Assembly: GCA_937894355.1 (NCBI GenBank)
Contig: CALCRD010000382.1
Span: 1-10,682, forward strand
Direction of reading: 5' to 3'
From: an uncultured Bacillus sp.
Lineage (GTDB): Bacteria > Bacillota > Bacilli > Bacillales > Cytobacillaceae
Length of the DNA: 10,682 bases
Shown: piece after piece, positions 6,356-10,682 of the stretch
Numbering within the stretch: the stretch's first letter is position 1
Layout: every line of letters starts with the position of its first letter
Position numbers and translations under genes: made by a program
The notes under the pieces: model-generated
Told to the model about the DNA's origin: nothing
Databases searched by the model: none
Seen by the model: only the letters and a program-made list of their open reading frames with translations

Positions 6356-6397
6356 GAGAAATTTGTAGAAAAATGTTGAAAAATCGACAAATTTCTC
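6356..6397. promoter_or_regulatory. Inverted repeat containing two Spo0A-box-like sequences
   Basis: GAGAAATTTGT (6356-6366) and ACAAATTTCTC (6387-6397) are perfect 11-bp complements 20 nt apart. Each arm continues into a sequence like the Spo0A box (consensus TTTGTCGAA): TTTGTAGAA on the plus strand (6362-6370) and TTTGTCGAT on the minus strand (6391-6383), each with one mismatch. It lies between the sigma-H-like promoter and the kinase start, where Spo0A binding could block or modulate transcription. Confidence 0.4.
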
Positions 6398-6484
6398 TTC
6401 CATTCCAATTACTTTTCCCTTACAATCATAGTAGATAAGAAACAATCCTGGATTGCCAAACCTAACTTATTTATATTATTTAAT

Positions 6485-6591
6485 CCATGGATAAGCCACG
6501 AATGGCAGTTAAATCTCCTAAGAGGAGAGTTACCCTTTTACTTTTATGACGGGATAAAGAAAAAAGACATATTGAAGGGAGAGCTGGATAA
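6485..6591 (+). other. Structured 5' leader of the kinase gene
   Basis: Two small perfect hairpins: GCCA-CGAA-TGGC (6495-6506) and TCTCCT-AAG-AGGAGA (6514-6528), followed by a pyrimidine-rich then purine-rich stretch that can pair imperfectly. The real ribosome site AAGGGAGAG (about 6576-6584) follows. I cannot match it to a known riboswitch. The AGGAGA arm resembles a ribosome site but has no start codon at the right distance. Confidence 0.35.
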
Positions 6592-8742
6592 ATGATTGTT
6601 CCTTCAAGTCCACTCATTATGATGCTGGCAATTATTTTAACGATGGTATCTTCCTATGCCGGTTTAAATTTATTCTCATTATTAAATACATCCATACAGA
6701 ATAAAAGATTGTTGTTCATAGGCGGAACAATTTCAATGGGAGTAAGTATATGGGTAATGAATTTTCTAGGATTGTTAGCTAATAATTTGAATGAATTGCT
6801 TTCATTTCACCTTCTAATTAGCGTACTCTCATTGATTGTAGGAATTTCCTTTACAGGTATGGCCTTTTACCAAGTTACTGGCAATTTGGTAAAATTTAAA
6901 AATATTACCAGTGCAAGTTTCCTAATGACAATGGCCATTTTGTCCAACCATATTTTTGGAATGTATTCGATGAATCTTTCTCTTCGTTATAGCACCGGAA
7001 TCATGCTTCTGGCATTACTAGTTGTTTTTGGAGCATTCCTGTTTTTCTTCTGGATGTTGTTTCATACAAATGGCTTTTCCAGATTGGGACATGTTTGGTT
7101 AAGACCTGTCAGTTTATTCTTAATAACTGCAACGTTTGTTGAAGGCTTCTATTTATTAACGAGAGCTTCAATTTTTGAACAAAACAAAAATGTTGCATCT
7201 TCAATAACAACTTCAGAAACCTTCATTATTTATTTAATCCTATTTGTTTCAATTATTATATTAGTGGGTCTGACTAGCTCAAGTGCCTTGATTAGCAAGC
7301 GTCTGTTAATAAGTGACACATCCTTAAGAGATATTACTTCGGCGCTAAATGAATCTTCTATTGTTGCCATAACAGATCCCATGGGGATCATCACTTACGC
7401 AAATGATAAGTTTGTGGAAATATCGAAATATTCACAAACGGAATTAGTGGGTGTAGACCACAGAATATTAAACTCGGGGTATCACTCTAAAGCTTTTTTT
7501 AAAAACATGTGGGATACAATCTCCGGTGGGAATGTATGGAAGGGAGAAATCCTTAATCAAGCAAAGGATAACTCGGTCTATTGGGTCGATACAACTATTG
7601 TGCCTTTTCTTGATAAAAAGGGAAGACCTTACCAATATGTGTCGATTAGAAAGGATATTACTGCAAAAAAACAAGCCGAAACAAATTTAAGAAATTCATT
7701 AAAGGAAATTAGTGACATTAAGTTTGCCTTGGATCAGTCTTCAATTATTGCCTTTACAAATGAAGATGGGATCATTACAAATGTGAATGAAAAATTCTGT
7801 GAGATTGCCAAGTATGATCGAAAAGAATTAATTGGAAAAGCCTTTAATATGATTAATTCGGGTTATCATACAAAAGGTTATATAAATGAATTAACGCAAA
7901 CAATTGAATCCGGGAAAGTTTGGAAGGGCGAATTGCGGAATCAAGCTAAAGATGGCTCCACCTTTTGGGTGGCTACAACCATTGTTCCATTTGTGGATGA
8001 AAATGGAATCCCTTACCAATATTTAGGTATTCATAATGATATTACTGAGCGGAAAAAGACAGAAGAGATATTGCATCGTCAAGACAAATTGGCTGCTGTA
8101 GGACAATTAGCTGCAGGTGTTGCCCACGAAATTCGTAATCCACTTACTTCAATGAAGGGCTATGCCGAATTTCTTCAATTGGATGAAAAAAATCCTGAAA
8201 GGCTAGAATATCTGGAAATCATCCTCGATGAGATTGACCGCGTCAACACCATTGTTGAGGAATTTATGGTTTTGGCTAAACCGAAAACAGCTAATTTGGA
8301 AGAGAAAAATATTGTTCCGATTATTGCAGATGTCCTCACTTTATTAGATTTTGAGTCCAGGAAGAAGCATGTCAAATTGCATTTTGAATCTTGTGATGAC
8401 ATTATTCAAGTTGAATGTGATGAAGACCGCTTAAAACAGGTATTCTTGAATCTTGTAAAAAACGGTATCGAGGCGATGCCAAATGGAGGAGATCTCCGAG
8501 TTTCCACATATGTACAACATGATACTGTTCAAATTTCAATTCAAGATACCGGTATAGGTATATCTGAAGAGAAGTTGAAAAAATTAGGAGAACCGTTCTT
8601 TACAACAAAAGAAGAAGGGAACGGCCTAGGTTTGATGGTAAGCTTTAAAATTATTGAGAGCCATAATGGTAATGTTTATATTGAAAGTGAAGTTGATAAA
8701 GGAACAACCTTTAATATTGTTTTGCCAGCGTATATTGCTTAA
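6592..8742 (+). CDS. Membrane histidine kinase: degenerate MHYT-like sensor, two PAS domains, HisKA, HATPase
   Basis: A 716-residue sensor kinase. Residues 7-235 form about seven membrane helices with features of the MHYT sensor module (predicted metal-binding). The motif MHYTGM appears altered as MNFLGL (56-61) and NHIFGM (119-124), so only H120 keeps a histidine. Two PAS domains follow, starting near 250 and 378. They are near duplicates with a 128-residue period and shared phrases such as VWKGE and TTIVPF. The kinase core is intact: phospho-acceptor H512 in VAHEIRNPLTSMKGY, N-box NLVKNGIEAM (620-629), G1 box DTGIGI (652-657) and GNGLGL (676-681). The HEIRNPLTS form resembles the sporulation kinases (KinA/KinC/KinE) and related orphans. 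No response regulator gene is adjacent, consistent with an orphan kinase feeding a phosphorelay. Start ATG has AAGGGAGAG at a good distance. The signal sensed is unknown. Confidence 0.9.
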   Translation: MIVPSSPLIMMLAIILTMVSSYAGLNLFSLLNTSIQNKRLLFIGGTISMGVSIWVMNFLGLLANNLNELLSFHLLISVLSLIVGISFTGMAFYQVTGNLVKFKNITSASFLMTMAILSNHIFGMYSMNLSLRYSTGIMLLALLVVFGAFLFFFWMLFHTNGFSRLGHVWLRPVSLFLITATFVEGFYLLTRASIFEQNKNVASSITTSETFIIYLILFVSIIILVGLTSSSALISKRLLISDTSLRDITSALNESSIVAITDPMGIITYANDKFVEISKYSQTELVGVDHRILNSGYHSKAFFKNMWDTISGGNVWKGEILNQAKDNSVYWVDTTIVPFLDKKGRPYQYVSIRKDITAKKQAETNLRNSLKEISDIKFALDQSSIIAFTNEDGIITNVNEKFCEIAKYDRKELIGKAFNMINSGYHTKGYINELTQTIESGKVWKGELRNQAKDGSTFWVATTIVPFVDENGIPYQYLGIHNDITERKKTEEILHRQDKLAAVGQLAAGVAHEIRNPLTSMKGYAEFLQLDEKNPERLEYLEIILDEIDRVNTIVEEFMVLAKPKTANLEEKNIVPIIADVLTLLDFESRKKHVKLHFESCDDIIQVECDEDRLKQVFLNLVKNGIEAMPNGGDLRVSTYVQHDTVQISIQDTGIGISEEKLKKLGEPFFTTKEEGNGLGLMVSFKIIESHNGNVYIESEVDKGTTFNIVLPAYIA

Positions 8743-8915
8743 GATATTTATCCGATTAATTACTGGTGATTTTCAACATAAGTAGTTTGTTTAAGTTTAA
8801 ATTGATAATTTTAAGAATTAACAAATAATAGAAGTAACGAAAATAAGACAACTTTTTCTAATATTTATTCTTAAAATTCTATACCTTTTCCTCAATTTCT
8901 CGGTTAATATGGTAA

Positions 8916-8921
8916 TATAAT
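8916..8921 (+). promoter_or_regulatory. Probable -10 element of formate dehydrogenase gene
   Basis: A perfect TATAAT lies 35 nt before the GTG start. A second TATAAT at 8928-8933 would start transcription almost at the ribosome site. No good -35 is visible at 16-18 bp from either, which may mean an activator is needed. I see no FNR-type TGTGA-N6-TCACA site. Confidence 0.4.
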
Positions 8922-8956
8922 TATTAATATAATTCAATGCAACTGGAGGCGAAATC

Positions 8957-10682
8957 GTGGCAACAGAAGTAATTAAAACGGTTTGCGGATACTGTGGGAC
9001 AGGTTGTGGGCTGCTTGTAGAAGTGGAGGACAATCAGATTAAGAGAATCCGAGGAGACAAAAATGCACCTGTTAATGCTGGACAAACTTGTGTGAAGGGT
9101 GCTTTTGCATATAAATATGTTCATGCTCCATCTAGACTTAAAACGCCATTAATTCGTAAGGCGGGAGAGCTTGTAGAAGTATCTTGGCAGGAAGCCTTAC
9201 AATATATCGCAACACGACTAAATACAATTAAAACTCAATTTGGCCCAGAGGCAATTTCAATGTTCGCTTGTGCCAGAGCAACAAACGAATCCAATTTCGT
9301 TACCCAAAAGTTTTTGCGGACGGTAATTGGTAGTAATAATATTGATGGTTGTAACCGAACCTGACACGCTCCTAGCGTCGCCGGTCTGGCGACTGTTTTT
9401 GGAAGTGGATCTCCAACAAGTAGATTAGAAGATATTCATGAAGCAAAAGTATTGCTCCTTATGGGATCAAATACAACAGAAGCACATCCGATTATTGGTA
9501 ATCGAATGAAAAAAGCAGCGAAAGCTGGGACCAAAATCATCGTGGTCGACCCTCGTAAAATAGATATGGTGAAGGTTGCTCACCGTCATTTGCCGATTAA
9601 TGTTGGTGCAGATATTGCCTTAATCAATGCGATGATGCACGTTATCATTAAAGAAGGTTTGTTTGATAAAGAGTTTGTTACTCGAAAAACGGTTGCTTTT
9701 GAACAATTACAGAAAAAGGTTGAACAATATACTCCAGAATTTGCTGCTGATATCACTGGTTTATCAGTGGAGGATATTATCGAGACAGCGAGAGACTACG
9801 CAACATCAGGTAAGTCGATGATTGCCTATACACTGGGAATTACTGAACATCATTGTGGCGTGAATAACGTTTTTGATATTGCAAACCTTGCCCTGTTAAC
9901 AGGTAATATTGGTAAAATTGGTACAGGTATAATGCCACTTCGTGGACAAAATAATGTTCAAGGTGCAGGAGATATGGGTTGCCTTCCAAATCAATTAACT
10001 GGTGGAGGTAGCATCATTGATGATGAATACAGAGGGCGCTTTGAAGACCACTGGGGTGTATTAATTAATTCAGTTGTTGGTGACACCCAAACGAGAACGT
10101 TTGATCGAATGGAGACTGGGGCAGTTAAAGCCTTATATGTTATTGGTGAAAATCCATTAATGGCTGATGTTAATATGAATCACACCAGAAAATTGCTAGA
10201 AAATTTGGATTTACTTGTGGTTCAAGATATTTTTCTTACTGAAACTGCTCGGATGGCAGATGTTGTTTTACCTGCGAAATCATGGGGTGAAGTGGACGGG
10301 ACGTATACCAACACAGACCGCCGTGTTCAAAGAGTTCGTAAGGCGATCGAAGCCCATCCTAATGTTAAAGAGGATTGGGAAATTCTATGTGAGTTAGCTA
10401 CGATTATGGGATACAATATGTCTTATCAATCGAGTGAAGAGATTTGGGATGAAGTGCGTCAGTTAGCCTGGGAAAACTTTGGCGGTATTTCATATGCTCG
10501 TCTTGATGAGGCCTATAGTATTCACTATCCTTGTCCAGATGAAACTCATCCAGGAACTGAGCTCCTTCATCGACATTTCCATGAAGAAACTCAAGACCAG
10601 GAGAAAAAATCCAGCTTCATTCCGGTTGATTATACACAGCCGATTGAACTGCCAGATGAGGAGTATCCATTTACGTTAACAA
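8957..10682 (+). CDS. fdhF: Selenocysteine-containing formate dehydrogenase, catalytic subunit (3' end outside window)
   Basis: Catalytic subunit of a molybdopterin formate dehydrogenase, which oxidises formate to CO2 (or the reverse) at a Mo or W bis-MGD centre. The 4Fe-4S ligands are C10, C13, C17 and C45 in CGYCGTGC and QTCVKG, with the electron-relay lysine K47. The codon at 9362-9364 is an in-frame TGA in DGCNRT-U-HAPSVAGLA, exactly where the catalytic selenocysteine sits; the next residue is the conserved His (H137). The substrate-site arginine is R329 in PLRGQNNVQGA. Both have the offset of four expected against E. coli FdhF (U140, R333). A SECIS hairpin follows the TGA and the frame is open to the window end, giving 575 codons including U136. 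Start GTG has GGAGG 7 nt upstream. The protein starts directly at the 4Fe-4S domain, without the N-terminal ferredoxin-like domains of the long Bacillus enzymes (YrhE/YjgC). A standard caller would wrongly report a 135-residue protein. Confidence 0.93.
9362..9393 (+). promoter_or_regulatory. Selenocysteine UGA codon with SECIS hairpin
   Basis: TGA (9362-9364), 12 nt, then GTCGCC (9377-9382), loop GGTCT (9383-9387), GGCGAC (9388-9393). The 6-bp stem is perfect and the GGUCU loop is the one bound by SelB in E. coli fdhF. Eighteen bases separate the UGA from the loop, the same as in E. coli fdhF as I recall it. There is no bulged U in the upper stem, a small difference from the E. coli element. 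The hairpin lies within coding sequence for SVAGLAT. Confidence 0.93.

Larger units (their letters stand above)
6027..6591. other. Long AT-rich intergenic region with regulatory sites, no convincing gene
   Basis: A 565-bp gap between the divergent microprotein pair and the kinase gene. Apart from the direct repeats, sigma-H-like promoter, inverted Spo0A-like boxes and leader hairpins listed separately, it holds only AT-rich DNA. A minus-strand open frame of 88 codons (6179-6445) is rich in Phe and Leu, has no family features and no good ribosome site, and is judged spurious. A possible sigma-A promoter is TTGCCA (6453-6458) with TATTAT (6474-6479), spaced only 15 bp. Confidence 0.6.

Noticed and set aside
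6179..6445. Minus-strand 88-codon Phe/Leu-rich open frame
   Set aside because: Its composition follows from AT-rich DNA; it has no recognisable motif and no good ribosome site, and it overlaps the candidate regulatory sites.
6485..6591. Possible known riboswitch in the kinase leader (GEMM c-di-GMP, fluoride, ZTP, preQ1)
   Set aside because: None of the conserved core sequences I know for these classes is present; only simple hairpins are visible.
8807..8878. 12-bp inverted repeat AATTTTAAGAAT / ATTCTTAAAATT between the kinase and FDH genes
   Set aside because: Nearly all A/T and separated by 48 nt, it could arise by chance, has no T-tract and matches no known operator. I see no clear terminator after the kinase gene.
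8957..9364. Apparent stand-alone 135-residue truncated FDH or pseudogene ending at TGA
   Set aside because: The TGA is at the selenocysteine position, is followed by a SECIS hairpin, and the same frame stays open with conserved FDH sequence to the window end. Recoding explains it better than decay.
10215..10679. Two plus-strand open frames (10215-10397 and 10479-10679)
   Set aside because: They lie in other frames within the FDH gene, with no ribosome sites or family features.

Overview
The window looks like chromosomal DNA of a low-GC, spore-forming Bacillaceae organism (Bacillus, Neobacillus or Mesobacillus type). The evidence is the AT-rich intergenic DNA, strong AGGAGG-type ribosome binding sites, occasional GTG and TTG starts, and a YkpA-type ABC-F ATPase, a CidA/CidB/YwbF-like cluster, YhfH-like zinc-ribbon microproteins and a sporulation-kinase-like histidine kinase. 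No phage, transposon or CRISPR signature is visible. The genus is an inference.

Layout. At 1-62 is what looks like the tail of a dispersed intergenic repeat cut by the window edge. A YkpA-like ABC-F ATPase follows on the minus strand (78-1703). It is divergent from an unrecognised 47-residue basic ORF (1982-2125), and the gap between them holds a nested inverted repeat (1782-1837). A perfect 19-bp bidirectional terminator (2181-2224) separates that ORF from a convergent SCO1/SenC copper protein gene (2283-2882, minus). On the plus strand an overlapping cidA-cidB-type pair (3184-4243) ends at a terminator. It is followed by an MFS transporter (4453-5640) resembling B. subtilis YwbF, which I recall sits beside cidBA there too. 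A strong bidirectional terminator (5721-5750) separates it from two tandem, TAATG-overlapping four-cysteine microprotein genes on the minus strand (5749-5886 and 5886-6026).

A long AT-rich gap (6027-6591) holds direct repeats upstream of the microproteins, a close match to a sigma-H promoter, an inverted pair of Spo0A-box-like sequences and a leader with small hairpins. After it comes a 716-residue membrane histidine kinase (6592-8742) with a degenerate MHYT-like seven-helix sensor, two near-duplicate PAS domains and a complete kinase core. The parts suggest a phosphorelay or sporulation-type kinase, possibly controlled by sigma-H and Spo0A. That link is an inference.

The most notable item is the last gene, a molybdopterin formate dehydrogenase (8957 to past the window end). 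It is interrupted by an in-frame TGA at exactly the catalytic selenocysteine position (residue 136, followed by His-Ala-Pro-Ser). A hairpin with a 6-bp GTCGCC/GGCGAC stem and a GGTCT loop lies 12 nt after the TGA, which is the hallmark of a bacterial SECIS element. The frame stays open for another 439 codons to the window end. This is a genuine selenoprotein gene rather than a pseudogene. An ordinary gene caller would split it or stop it at residue 135. The FDH is the short, FdhF-like form without the N-terminal ferredoxin-like domains of the long Bacillus formate dehydrogenases.
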